A DNA stretch of 64,000 nt from Sorangium aterium. Its GTDB lineage: Bacteria > Myxococcota_A > Polyangia > Polyangiales > Polyangiaceae. Where the stretch lies: NCBI RefSeq assembly GCF_028368935.1, contig NZ_JAQNDK010000005.1, positions 868,001 through 932,000 on the forward strand, in the 5' to 3' direction. A program made the position numbers and the translations under genes. The notes under the pieces were generated by a model that did no database searches, was not told where the DNA came from, and saw only the letters and a program-made list of their open reading frames with translations. This document shows, one piece after another, positions 24,573-32,827 of the stretch (position 1 is the first letter of the stretch; each line of letters starts with the position of its first letter).

Positions 24573-25954
24573 GCGGCGCGTCCGCCGAGTGCTCCGGGGC
24601 GCGCACGCTGCTCTACGCGGGCGGGGTGTCGCTCGCGCCGAGGGCCCCTCTCGCGCGGCCGCTCCGCGCGAGAGGCGAGGGCGAGCCGCTCGAAGACGGG
24701 TGGCCGCTCCGCGCGCTGGGCGAGGGTGAGCCGCTGCGGGGCACACCGTACGTCGTGCTGCGCCTGCTCGGTCAGGGCGGCATGGGCGAGGTGTACGAGG
24801 TCGAGCACCGGGCGCTCGGCCGCCGGTTCGCGGTCAAGGTGCTGCACCGCAGCCACGCCGGCCGCAGCGATCTCTCGGCGCGCCTGCGCGCCGAGGCGCG
24901 CTCGATCGCCCGCCTGCGCCACCCGGGCCTTCCCAGCGTGTTCGACCTCGGCGCGACCGACGGCGGCCGCCCCTACTTCGCCATGGAGCTCCTCGAGGGG
25001 CGCGATCTCCGGACCGAGCTCGCGCGCCTCGGCGTGGTCGCGGTCCCGACAGCGCTCGACCTGGTTCTGCAGGCCCTGTCCGCGCTGTCGCTCGCGCACG
25101 CGGCGGGCATCGTCCACCGCGATCTCAAGCTCGAGAACCTGTTCCTGTGCGATGACGGCACGCTCAAGGTCCTCGACTTCGGCGTCGCCAAGCTCCTCCA
25201 CGCCGGCGCCTCGATGACCGCCCCGGACGCCGTCATCGGCACGCCCAGGACGATGGCGCCCGAGCAGTGCGCCGCCCTGCCGATCGATCCGCGCGCGGAT
25301 ATCTACGCGATGGGCCTCGTCCTCTACGAGCTCGTCGCCGGGCGAGGCCCCTTCGACGAGCTGCGCGGCCGGGGCGACGCGCTCCGCTTCGCTCACTGCG
25401 AGCGGGAGCCTCCTCCTCCCTCGCGCTTCGCGCCGCAGCCGATCCCGGCGGCGCTCGAGCAGCTGATCCTGCGCGCGATCGCGAAGGCGCCCGAGCATCG
25501 CTTCCAGACGGCCGCCGACATGGAAGCCGCTGTGCGCCGATTGCACGGCCGGTTGCACGACGGATCGCCGTCGAGCGCCGCGCCGGCGGTCAGCGCGACC
25601 GCGCTCACCCCGACCACGGCCGACGCCGTCGCGGCCTGCACGCCTGCGCGCGGCGAGGTGCCCGCCGAGGTGCTCCGCCGATCGCTGCTCGCCGCGTCGG
25701 CCGGCGCCGCGCGCCTCTCGCGCCGCCCGAGGGCGCGCTCGACGCGGCGCGCACCTCCGGCGCGGCCCGCCGCCCGTGCGGCGTCGCGCGCCTCCGCGCT
25801 CGCCGTCTGCGCGCTCGCCATCGGCGCGCTCGCCGTCGCGTCGGCCGCGCTCGGGCTCGCGCTCGGACAGCGCTGGATCGCGGCGAGCGAGCACGCCGCG
25901 CCTGCGCCGCCGTCCGCGCCCGCCGCGGCGCAGGCGCGCTCGGCTGTAAGGTAG
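24569..25954 (+). CDS. Membrane-anchored Ser/Thr protein kinase
   Basis: Hanks-type kinase of 461 residues. After a 55-residue N-terminal region comes the kinase domain (about 56-315) with GQGGMGEVYEV, the ATP-binding Lys in FAVKVLHR, catalytic HRDLKLENL, LDFGVAK and GTPRTMAPEQ. A basic Pro/Ala linker then leads to a single hydrophobic helix (about 405-430) and a 30-residue Ala/Pro tail, which would be outside. The ATG overlaps the upstream TGA (ATGA). With the first kinase it may form a phosphorylation relay or heterodimer (inference). Confidence 0.88.
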   Translation: MSGASAECSGARTLLYAGGVSLAPRAPLARPLRARGEGEPLEDGWPLRALGEGEPLRGTPYVVLRLLGQGGMGEVYEVEHRALGRRFAVKVLHRSHAGRSDLSARLRAEARSIARLRHPGLPSVFDLGATDGGRPYFAMELLEGRDLRTELARLGVVAVPTALDLVLQALSALSLAHAAGIVHRDLKLENLFLCDDGTLKVLDFGVAKLLHAGASMTAPDAVIGTPRTMAPEQCAALPIDPRADIYAMGLVLYELVAGRGPFDELRGRGDALRFAHCEREPPPPSRFAPQPIPAALEQLILRAIAKAPEHRFQTAADMEAAVRRLHGRLHDGSPSSAAPAVSATALTPTTADAVAACTPARGEVPAEVLRRSLLAASAGAARLSRRPRARSTRRAPPARPAARAASRASALAVCALAIGALAVASAALGLALGQRWIAASEHAAPAPPSAPAAAQARSAVR

Positions 25955-26017
25955 CCTCGTCGAGCCCGTTCCTTGGTCGACACCGCGTCGACACCGCAGT
26001 CGCGGAGTGGAGGGACC

Positions 26018-27007
26018 ATGAACCGGATGCGACGAATCGGGCTGGCTTGTTTGGCGATATCGCTCCTCGCGGGCACCGCCGGCTGCGGCGGCAGCACCGC
26101 GGCCCGGCCGGCGGATTCCACGGCAAAGGGGGGACGCGCGATCACGGGCGCTCCCGAGCCCTCCAGCGCACAGGGGTTCGAGGACGGCGCCGCGTTCGAG
26201 CCGGGCGCGCCCGCCGCGCCGCCGTCGCGCGACGCCTCGCCCGCGGCGCCTTCGGCCGCGCTGGAGCAGCCCTCCGCCACGGGCGGCGCCTCGCGCGCCG
26301 AGGGGGCGGCGCGCAAGGCGCCGAGCAGCCAGGTCGCGCCGGAGCCCATCGATCGCCCGGGCCTCGGCACCGAGTGGGGTGAGACGCGCGTGTCGCGCAT
26401 CTCGACCGCGCCGTTCGTCCGGGCCGACGTCAACCGCCCCTTCGTCGTCGCGAGCCTGTTCTACAACGACGCCGAGGGCGCCCGCGCCATGGCGAGCGCG
26501 TCCGGCTTCCGCCGCACGTCGCCGCAGGCCTTCACGCTGGCCGGCGGCGCCGTCGCGGTCGGGCTCCGCGGCGAGGGCGGCGGCTTCCTGAGCGGCTTCG
26601 TCGCCGGCGAGAAGACCCACGTCGTCGGCGAGGCCGGCCAGCGCTACAGCATCGTGCTGCGCAACCTCACGCCGACCCGGATCGAGTGCGTCGTCTCCGT
26701 CGACGGCCTCGACGTCATGGACGGCCAGGCCGCGGCGTTCAGCAAGCGCGGTTACCTGATCGATCCCCACGGCGAGCTCGAGATCGACGGCTTCCGCCAG
26801 TCCGTGGACACGGTCGCCGCGTTCCGCTTCGGCTCGGTCCGCGGCTCGTACGCGAACCAGAAGCACGGCGACACGAGGAACGTCGGCGTGATCGGCGTGG
26901 CCCTCTTCAACGAGCGCGGGACGACGCCCTGGACGTTCGACGAGGTCCAGCGCCGCCGGGAGGCGGACCCCTTCCCGGGGCAGTTCGCCACGCCGCCCGG
27001 CATCTGA
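26018..27007 (+). CDS. Hypothetical lipoprotein
   Basis: A 329-residue predicted lipoprotein: basic start MNRMRRIG, hydrophobic core, and lipobox LAGTAGC with Cys at about 25. Residues 26-115 are a low-complexity Ala/Pro/Ser/Glu linker. Residues about 120-320 form a globular domain I do not recognise, containing FVVASLFYNDAEGARAMA, a Gly-rich GEGGGFLSGFVAG loop and YSIVLRNLTPTRIECVVSVDGLDVMDG. The latter reads like a beta-sandwich that may bind ligand or protein. The ATG at 26018 follows GGAGGGA. It lies 63 bp after the kinase pair on the same strand and may be co-transcribed. Confidence 0.7.
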   Translation: MNRMRRIGLACLAISLLAGTAGCGGSTAARPADSTAKGGRAITGAPEPSSAQGFEDGAAFEPGAPAAPPSRDASPAAPSAALEQPSATGGASRAEGAARKAPSSQVAPEPIDRPGLGTEWGETRVSRISTAPFVRADVNRPFVVASLFYNDAEGARAMASASGFRRTSPQAFTLAGGAVAVGLRGEGGGFLSGFVAGEKTHVVGEAGQRYSIVLRNLTPTRIECVVSVDGLDVMDGQAAAFSKRGYLIDPHGELEIDGFRQSVDTVAAFRFGSVRGSYANQKHGDTRNVGVIGVALFNERGTTPWTFDEVQRRREADPFPGQFATPPGI

Positions 27008-27081
27008 GCCTTTCCAGCGGGCATCTCGCGCCTCCTCCGCGCTCCGACAAAATCAAGCTCCCGCTCCGCCGCGCGCCGGGC

Positions 27082-27087
27082 TAGGCC
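27082..27087 (+). promoter_or_regulatory. Candidate -10 hexamer of the helicase gene
   Basis: TAGGCC lies 8 nt before the GTG at 27096. The last position deviates from TAnnnT. Confidence 0.25.
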
Positions 27088-27095
27088 ACGGCACG

Positions 27096-29213
27096 GTGTC
27101 GGACTTATTGAACCCGTCTCAACGTGCGGCCGTCGAGCACGAGCTCGGGCCCATGCTGGTGCTCGCCGGCGCAGGTTCCGGCAAGACGCGCGTGGTGACC
27201 ACGCGGATCGCCCGCCTCCTCGATCGCGGCATCCCGGCGCGCTCCATGTTGGCGATGACCTTCACCAACAAGGCCGCCGCCGAGATGCACGAGCGCGTCG
27301 GCAAGCTCGTCGGCTCGAAGGTCGCGCGCGAGCTCAAGGTCTGCACCTTCCACCGCTTCGGGCTCGACGTGCTCGGCGCGGAGACCCGCGCCCTCGGCCT
27401 GCGCGGCGGCTCCTTCGCCATCTTCGACCAGTCCGACGCCCTGGGGGTCATCCGCGAGATCCTCCGCGAGCTCCGCGCCGGCAAGAGCTACGACGTCAGC
27501 GCGATCCTCTCGCGCATCTCGAACGCCAAGAACGCGTTCCTCGACGCCGAGACCTGGGCCGAGGCGCAGCGGCAGGGCAAGGGCATCGACGAGTACGACG
27601 AGATCTCGATGCTCGTGTACCCGCGCTACATGGCGGCGCTGCGCTCGTTCCAGGCGTTCGACTTCGACGATCTCATCTGCGAGGTGGTCCGCCTCTGGCA
27701 GTCGCGCGCCGACGTCCTCGAGCGCTGGCGGATGCGCTACCGCTTCGTGATCGTCGACGAGTACCAGGACACGAACCGCGCCCAGCTGGAGCTCCTGCGC
27801 CTGCTCTGCGGCGAGCACCGCAACGTGGTCGTCGTCGGCGACGACGACCAGTCGATCTACGCCTGGCGCGGCGCCGACGTGCGCAACATCCTCGATTTCG
27901 AGGAGCACTTCTCGGGCGCGAAGGTCGTCAAGCTCGAGCACAACTACCGCTCCCGCAAGCCGATCCTCGACGTCGCGAACGCCGTGCTCGCCAAGTCCGG
28001 CGCCCGGCGGCACAAGAAGTCGCTCATCGCCACCCGCGTGGAGGGCGACAAGGTGCGGTCCATCATCTGCGTGGACCCCGACGTCGAGGCGAGCTTCGTG
28101 GCCACGGAGGCGCAGCGCCTCCTGGAGCGGGAGGCCGCGCGGCCGAAGGACATCGCGGTGCTGTACCGCTCGAACCTCCAGGCGGCCGCGATCGAGTCGG
28201 CCCTCAAGGAGCGGCAGATCCCGATCCGGATGATCGGCGGCCAGCAGTTCTTCGAGCGCAAGGAGGTCAAGGACCTCATCGCCTACCTCCGCGTCGCGCT
28301 CAACCCGGGCGACGAGATGTGCCTGCGGCGCATCCTGAACTACCCGGCGCGGGGCATCGGCGACGTCGCGGTGGCCAAGCTCGGCGCCTACGCGACGGCG
28401 CACGACGCGACGCTCTGGACGGCGGTGTCGCGGCCGCACGCCGTGCACGAGCTGACCGCCGCCGCGATCGAGGGCTGCCGCCAGCTGCTCCGGATCATCG
28501 AGGCCACGCGCGCGCGGTTCGAGCGCGGCGAGCCCTCCGCGGAGGTCGCCCGCGCGCTCCTCGCCGATGCCGGCTTCAAGGAAGACATCATGGCCGGCTC
28601 GTCCACGGCCAACGCCGCGGCGCGCCGCTGGGGCAACATCGAGGGCCTGCTCAACGTCTTCGCGCGCCGCGACGAGAAGGGGAAGGGGGACCGCGCGAGC
28701 TTCGCCGAGTTCCTGCGGCTGCTCGCCCTGCGGCAGGACTCCGAGGAAGAGGAGGCCACCGATCGGGTGACGCTCACCACGATGCACGGCGCGAAGGGGC
28801 TCGAGTTCCCGTACGTGTTCGTGATCGGCCTGGAGGAGGGGTTGATGCCTCACCAGCGCAGCCTCGACGAGCGCGCCACGGACGCCGCGCCGAGCGGCGC
28901 GGAGGGCGGCGACACGGGCGGTCACAGCATCGAGGAGGAGCGGCGGCTCTTCTACGTCGCGGTCACGCGGGCCCGCGATCGGCTCTACCTCACGCGGGCC
29001 AAGCACCGTGGCTCGCGCGGCAAGATGGTGCCGAGGACGCCGAGCCGGTTCATGCTCGAAATTCCGCCCGAGCTCCTGGAAGAGCGCGAGGAGCTCGCGC
29101 CCGTCGCTCCGGGGATGGAGAAGGTGAAGGCGGGCGCGGCCGGCGTGCTGGCCGCGCTGTCGATGAACCCGTTCGCAGGCGATCCCCCCCTCATCCCGCG
29201 CCGCCGCTCCTGA
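27096..29213 (+). CDS. UvrD/Rep/PcrA-type superfamily 1 DNA helicase
   Basis: ATP-dependent 3'-5' DNA helicase of 705 residues, involved in repair or replication restart. Motifs in order: Q motif LLNPSQRAAV, Walker A GAGSGKT, Ia AMTFTNKAA, Walker B VDEYQDTN, III GDDDQSIYAWRGAD, IV LEHNYRS, V TTMHGAKGLEFP and VI YVAVTRARDRLYL. At 705 residues it is nearer Rep than full UvrD/PcrA, and the C-terminal RNA polymerase-binding tail is short. The GTG start gives the conserved MSDLLNPSQ N-terminus. The next gene is convergent. Confidence 0.9.
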   Translation: MSDLLNPSQRAAVEHELGPMLVLAGAGSGKTRVVTTRIARLLDRGIPARSMLAMTFTNKAAAEMHERVGKLVGSKVARELKVCTFHRFGLDVLGAETRALGLRGGSFAIFDQSDALGVIREILRELRAGKSYDVSAILSRISNAKNAFLDAETWAEAQRQGKGIDEYDEISMLVYPRYMAALRSFQAFDFDDLICEVVRLWQSRADVLERWRMRYRFVIVDEYQDTNRAQLELLRLLCGEHRNVVVVGDDDQSIYAWRGADVRNILDFEEHFSGAKVVKLEHNYRSRKPILDVANAVLAKSGARRHKKSLIATRVEGDKVRSIICVDPDVEASFVATEAQRLLEREAARPKDIAVLYRSNLQAAAIESALKERQIPIRMIGGQQFFERKEVKDLIAYLRVALNPGDEMCLRRILNYPARGIGDVAVAKLGAYATAHDATLWTAVSRPHAVHELTAAAIEGCRQLLRIIEATRARFERGEPSAEVARALLADAGFKEDIMAGSSTANAAARRWGNIEGLLNVFARRDEKGKGDRASFAEFLRLLALRQDSEEEEATDRVTLTTMHGAKGLEFPYVFVIGLEEGLMPHQRSLDERATDAAPSGAEGGDTGGHSIEEERRLFYVAVTRARDRLYLTRAKHRGSRGKMVPRTPSRFMLEIPPELLEEREELAPVAPGMEKVKAGAAGVLAALSMNPFAGDPPLIPRRRS

Positions 29214-29240
29214 GCGGGGCGCGGGACGGCGGGGGCTCGG

Positions 29241-30905
29241 TCAGAGGGCGCCCTCGGCGGCCGCGAAGCCGGCGCGGGTGATCTCCTGCACGCCCTTGCG
29301 CGTGACGAAGTCGCGGAAGCTCTCGCCCTCGGCGCGGCCGGCCATGTAGAAGCGCGCGATCGCCGCGATGACCTTGGGCGTCTCCTCCTCGGGGATGCGG
29401 CCGTCGAGGCGCTCGCCGATGCGCGCGCTCGGGCCGCAGCAGCCGCCCACGCGGAGCGAGTAGTGCGGGCGCTCCACGCCGTCCTTGCCCTTCACCATCA
29501 GGCCCGTCATCCCGATGTCCGCGACGTGGTGCTGGCCGCACGAGTTCGGGCACCCCGAGATCTTGATGTCGAACTCGCCGAGGGCGCTGACGAAGTCGTC
29601 GGTCTCCTGGCGGCTGCCGTTCGGCACCAGGTGATCCCGGATGCGCGTGCCGACCTCCATGCTCTTCGTGATCGCGAGCGTGCAGTAGTCGCCGCCGGGG
29701 CAGGTCACCACGTCGGTGATGTGCCCCGAGTCCGCCTCGGCGAGGCCGATCTGCGAGAGCTCGCGGTGTAGGCTGAGCAGCTGCCCCTCCGGCACCCAGC
29801 GCAGCACGAAGTTCTGGGTGTTCGTCGCCCGCACCTCGCCGTTGCCGTAGCGCCGCGAGATGTCGGCCAGGCGCCTCAGCTGCTCGGCCGTGATGTCGCC
29901 GAGCGGCAGCTTGACGGTCGCCACCCGGTAGCCGGGCTGCTTCTGCGCGATCGTGTTGGTCCGCTTCCAGCGCGCGAACGCGCCGTCGCCGAGCGTCTCC
30001 CGCAGCGGCGTGAGCGGAGGCGGATCGTTCTCCCGGTACCCGGCTACCTCCTCCGTCAGCTCGGCCGCGAGCGCCTCGCCGCGCTCCGCCTTGATGCGAG
30101 CGAACTCCTCGTCGAGCCTGCGCAGGAACTCCGCCTCGCCGATCTTGCGCAGCAGGAACTTGAGGCGCGCCTTCTTCCGGTTCTTCCGCTCTCCGTCCCG
30201 GTGGAACACGCTCACCACGGCCTCGCACACCGGCAGCAGATCGGCCTCCGGGATGAACTCCTTCCAGAGGTGCGCGATCTCGGGCGTCGACCCGAGCGAG
30301 CCGGCCACGTAGACCGCGAAGCCGCGCCCGCGGTCGCCGATCTTCGCGAGCAGACCGACGTCGTTGATCATGATCTGCGCGTGATCGCGCGCGCTCCCCG
30401 AGAAGGCCACCTTGAACTTCCGCGGTAGCCGCCGGTTGTGCTCGTGGAAGAGGAAGTGCTCGGTGACCGCGTGCGCGTAGGGCGTCACGTCGAACACCTC
30501 GTCCTCGACCACGCCAGCGAGGTGGGACGCGGTGATGTTGCGGAGCGTGTCCGCGCACGCGCCGACCGTCGTCACCCCCGCGCGCACGAGCACGCGCTGC
30601 AGGTCGATCGTCTCTTCGATCTCCAGGTAGTGGAGCTGGATGTCCTGGCGGGTCGTGACGTGCGCTAGCCCGCGCCCCCACCGCTCCGTGACTTCCGCGA
30701 GGGCTTCCAGCTGCGCAGCCGTGAGCTGCCCTCCAGGAATCTTGATCCGCTGCATGTGCTTCACGTGCGCGAGCTGCGCGTAGACACCCATGGCCAGCCG
30801 TAGAGGACGGAACTGGTCGGGGGTCAGCTCACCACGTTTGAATTTGGCGACGTTCTCGGCGTGTACGTCGATGGCCGCCGCAAGGCGCTCGACTCGTTGC
30901 GACAT
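29241..30905 (-). CDS. Siroheme-dependent sulfite/nitrite reductase
   Basis: Assimilatory reductase of 554 residues with a coupled [4Fe-4S]-siroheme centre, doing six-electron reduction of sulfite to sulfide or nitrite to ammonia. There are two ferredoxin-like repeats: an N-terminal one with IPGGQLTAAQLEAL and TTRQDIQLHYL, and a second with LGDITAEQLRRLADIS and ATNTQNFVLRWV. The cluster/siroheme cysteines are CPGGDYC and GCPNSCGQH. The divergent neighbour is a Cys/Met-family PLP enzyme, which favours sulfite as substrate (inference). No nitrate reductase gene is near. Confidence 0.85.
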   Translation of the reverse strand: MSQRVERLAAAIDVHAENVAKFKRGELTPDQFRPLRLAMGVYAQLAHVKHMQRIKIPGGQLTAAQLEALAEVTERWGRGLAHVTTRQDIQLHYLEIEETIDLQRVLVRAGVTTVGACADTLRNITASHLAGVVEDEVFDVTPYAHAVTEHFLFHEHNRRLPRKFKVAFSGSARDHAQIMINDVGLLAKIGDRGRGFAVYVAGSLGSTPEIAHLWKEFIPEADLLPVCEAVVSVFHRDGERKNRKKARLKFLLRKIGEAEFLRRLDEEFARIKAERGEALAAELTEEVAGYRENDPPPLTPLRETLGDGAFARWKRTNTIAQKQPGYRVATVKLPLGDITAEQLRRLADISRRYGNGEVRATNTQNFVLRWVPEGQLLSLHRELSQIGLAEADSGHITDVVTCPGGDYCTLAITKSMEVGTRIRDHLVPNGSRQETDDFVSALGEFDIKISGCPNSCGQHHVADIGMTGLMVKGKDGVERPHYSLRVGGCCGPSARIGERLDGRIPEEETPKVIAAIARFYMAGRAEGESFRDFVTRKGVQEITRAGFAAAEGAL

Positions 30906-30990
30906 AACCGATGGTATTCCCTATATTTCCGACGCGTCAAGTGCGACAATTATCACGGTCGGTTCCACGTGGTATCCGGCCTCCAGCACC
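30906..30990. promoter_or_regulatory. Divergent promoter region of the sulfite reductase and PLP enzyme genes
   Basis: An 85-bp gap that is markedly AT-richer than its flanks. On the minus strand TTGACG is followed after 17 nt by ATACCA, a weak -35/-10 pair about 10 nt before the reductase ATG. It also holds the related strings TATTCCC and TATATTTCC. Co-regulation by sulfur supply from this shared region is plausible but unproven. Confidence 0.4.
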
Positions 30991-32187
30991 ATGAAGACCG
31001 CTCTGCCGAACTCGACCGAAGCCGTGCACGCGGGCGTACTCCGCCAGCGCCCCTCCCACACCCTCGCGCCTGCGATCGCGCAGACGGCGACGTACACCTT
31101 TGCGGACACGGCGGACCTCGAGCGCTATTTCGCCGGAGGCGACGCGGATCCCGAGCGGCAGGAGTACGGTCGTTACGGCAATCCCACGGTGCGCGAGGTC
31201 GAGCAGCGCATCGCGGCGCTCGATCGCGCGGAGGACGCCCTGCTCTTCGCGAGCGGCATGGCGGCGGTGACGACCACGGCGTTCGCGCTCCTCAAGGCGG
31301 GCGACCACGTCATCCTGTTCCGCGACGTGTACCGCCGCACACGGCAGTTCGTGATCAACGTGCTCTCGCGGCTCGGCGTCGAGCACACGCTGATCGACCC
31401 GGGCGCGTTCGATCAGCTCGAGGCGGCCATCCGGCCGCGCACGCGCTTCGCGCTGAGCGAGTCGCCGACGAACCCCTACCTCCACTGTATCGACCTGTCC
31501 CGCTTCGCCGAGATCTGCAAGAAGGCGCGGGTGAAGACGGTCGTGGACGCGACGTTCGCGACCCCCTGCAACTCCGATCCGATCGGCCGCGGCATCGACC
31601 TCGTGGTCCACAGCGCCAGCAAGTACCTGTCGGGCCACAACGACGTCCTCGGCGGCGCGGTCTCCGGATCGAGCGCGCTGATCTCGCTGATCCGCGACAT
31701 GCGGAGCGTCCTTGGGAGCATCATGGATCCCCACGCCGCGGCGCTGATCGGGCGCGGGATGAAGACGCTCGCGCTCCGCGTCGAGCGGCAGAACGCGACA
31801 GGGCTCGCCGTGGCGCGCGCGCTCGAGGCGCACCCCGCGGTGGAGCGGGTGTTCTATCCGGGGCTCCCGTCGCACCCGGATCACAAGGTCGCGGCCGAGC
31901 AGATGCGCGGCTTCGGCGGGGTCGTGAGCTTCATCGTGCGCGGCGGGCGAGAGGCGGCGTCGCGCGTCGTGGACGGCGCGCGCATCGCGGCGATCGCACC
32001 GAGCTTCGGCGGCGTCGAGACGCTCATCGAGCAGCCCTGCATCATGAGCTTCCACGAGCTCAGCGACGAGCAGCTCGCGGCGATCGGCATCTCCCCCGCG
32101 CTGATCCGCCTGTCGGTCGGCATCGAGGAGACCGAGGACGTCGTGAGGGACATCGTCGGCGCGCTCGACGCGCTCGGCAAGCCCTAG
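30991..32187 (+). CDS. Cys/Met metabolism PLP-dependent enzyme (cystathionine gamma-synthase / O-acetylhomoserine sulfhydrylase type)
   Basis: PLP enzyme of 398 residues in the Cys/Met metabolism family. The PLP Lys is in SASKYLSGHNDVLGG. Other family stretches are YGRYGNPT, FASGMAAVTT, SESPTNPYL, VVDATFATP and the C-terminal APSFGGVETLIEQP and RLSVGIEETEDV. It could be cystathionine gamma-synthase, gamma-lyase or a sulfhydrylase; the sequence alone does not separate these. The ATG at 30991 gives the standard N-terminus. Upstream in-frame codons lie inside the divergent reductase gene and were rejected. Confidence 0.87.
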   Translation: MKTALPNSTEAVHAGVLRQRPSHTLAPAIAQTATYTFADTADLERYFAGGDADPERQEYGRYGNPTVREVEQRIAALDRAEDALLFASGMAAVTTTAFALLKAGDHVILFRDVYRRTRQFVINVLSRLGVEHTLIDPGAFDQLEAAIRPRTRFALSESPTNPYLHCIDLSRFAEICKKARVKTVVDATFATPCNSDPIGRGIDLVVHSASKYLSGHNDVLGGAVSGSSALISLIRDMRSVLGSIMDPHAAALIGRGMKTLALRVERQNATGLAVARALEAHPAVERVFYPGLPSHPDHKVAAEQMRGFGGVVSFIVRGGREAASRVVDGARIAAIAPSFGGVETLIEQPCIMSFHELSDEQLAAIGISPALIRLSVGIEETEDVVRDIVGALDALGKP

Positions 32188-32271
32188 CCGCGCCAGCGGG
32201 GCCGCCCGCGCGAATCCGCCGCGAAGCGGCGCAGAAGTCCGGCCATCCGGCCGGGCTCCTGGTGGGCGGAG

Positions 32272-32820
32272 CTAACTGAGCTTCTTCAGCTTCCGCTGCA
32301 GCGTCCGCCGATCGATCCCCAGCAGCTTCGCCGCGGTGGCCACCACGCCGCCCGACTCCCTCAGCGCGGCGCGGATCGCCTCGCGCTCGAGATCGTCGAG
32401 CTTCAGGCTCCCCGGCGGCGGCGTCGGCGCCGCCGAGGGCGGGGGGCGCTGGCGGTCCCGGAGGTTCGCGGCCTCGCGCAGCAGCTTGTCCGCGTCGACG
32501 GGCTTGCTGAGCAGCGTGTCGGCGCCCTCGCGCATCGCCGCCACCGCGAGCGGGATGTCCCCGAACCCGGTCAGCATCACGATCGCCGCGTCGGGCTGCA
32601 GCTTGCGGTACTGGGCGAGCGCGCTGAGCCCGTCGCCGCGCGGCATGCGGTAGTCGATGACCACGAGGTCCACCGGCTCGTACTCGAGCGCCACGAGCCC
32701 CTCGTCGATCGTCGCCGCGGTCCTCGCCACGACCCCGCGGCGGCGCAGCGCGCCCTGCAGGGTGGTGCGGAACGCGTCGTCGTCGTCCACGAGGAGCGCC
32801 GTCTCGATCCGTCGCGTCAT
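32272..32820 (-). CDS. regA: RegA/PrrA/ActR-type redox response regulator
   Basis: A 182-residue response regulator: receiver domain (about 1-120) with acidic pocket DDDD at 12-15, phosphoacceptor Asp56 in VVIDYRMPRGDG, Thr in MLTGFGD and Lys in LSKPVD. A Pro-rich linker and a short Fis-type helix-turn-helix (about 138-182) follow. The recognition end IDRRTLQRKLKK closely resembles the HRRTLQRILAK helix of RegA/PrrA. Family members activate cytochrome oxidase and other redox genes. The ATG at 32820 was chosen because GAGGTGA lies just upstream, 7 bp after the kinase stop. Four candidate target sites lie upstream of actA. Confidence 0.85.
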   Translation of the reverse strand: MTRRIETALLVDDDDAFRTTLQGALRRRGVVARTAATIDEGLVALEYEPVDLVVIDYRMPRGDGLSALAQYRKLQPDAAIVMLTGFGDIPLAVAAMREGADTLLSKPVDADKLLREAANLRDRQRPPPSAAPTPPPGSLKLDDLEREAIRAALRESGGVVATAAKLLGIDRRTLQRKLKKLS

Positions 32821-32827
32821 CTTCACC

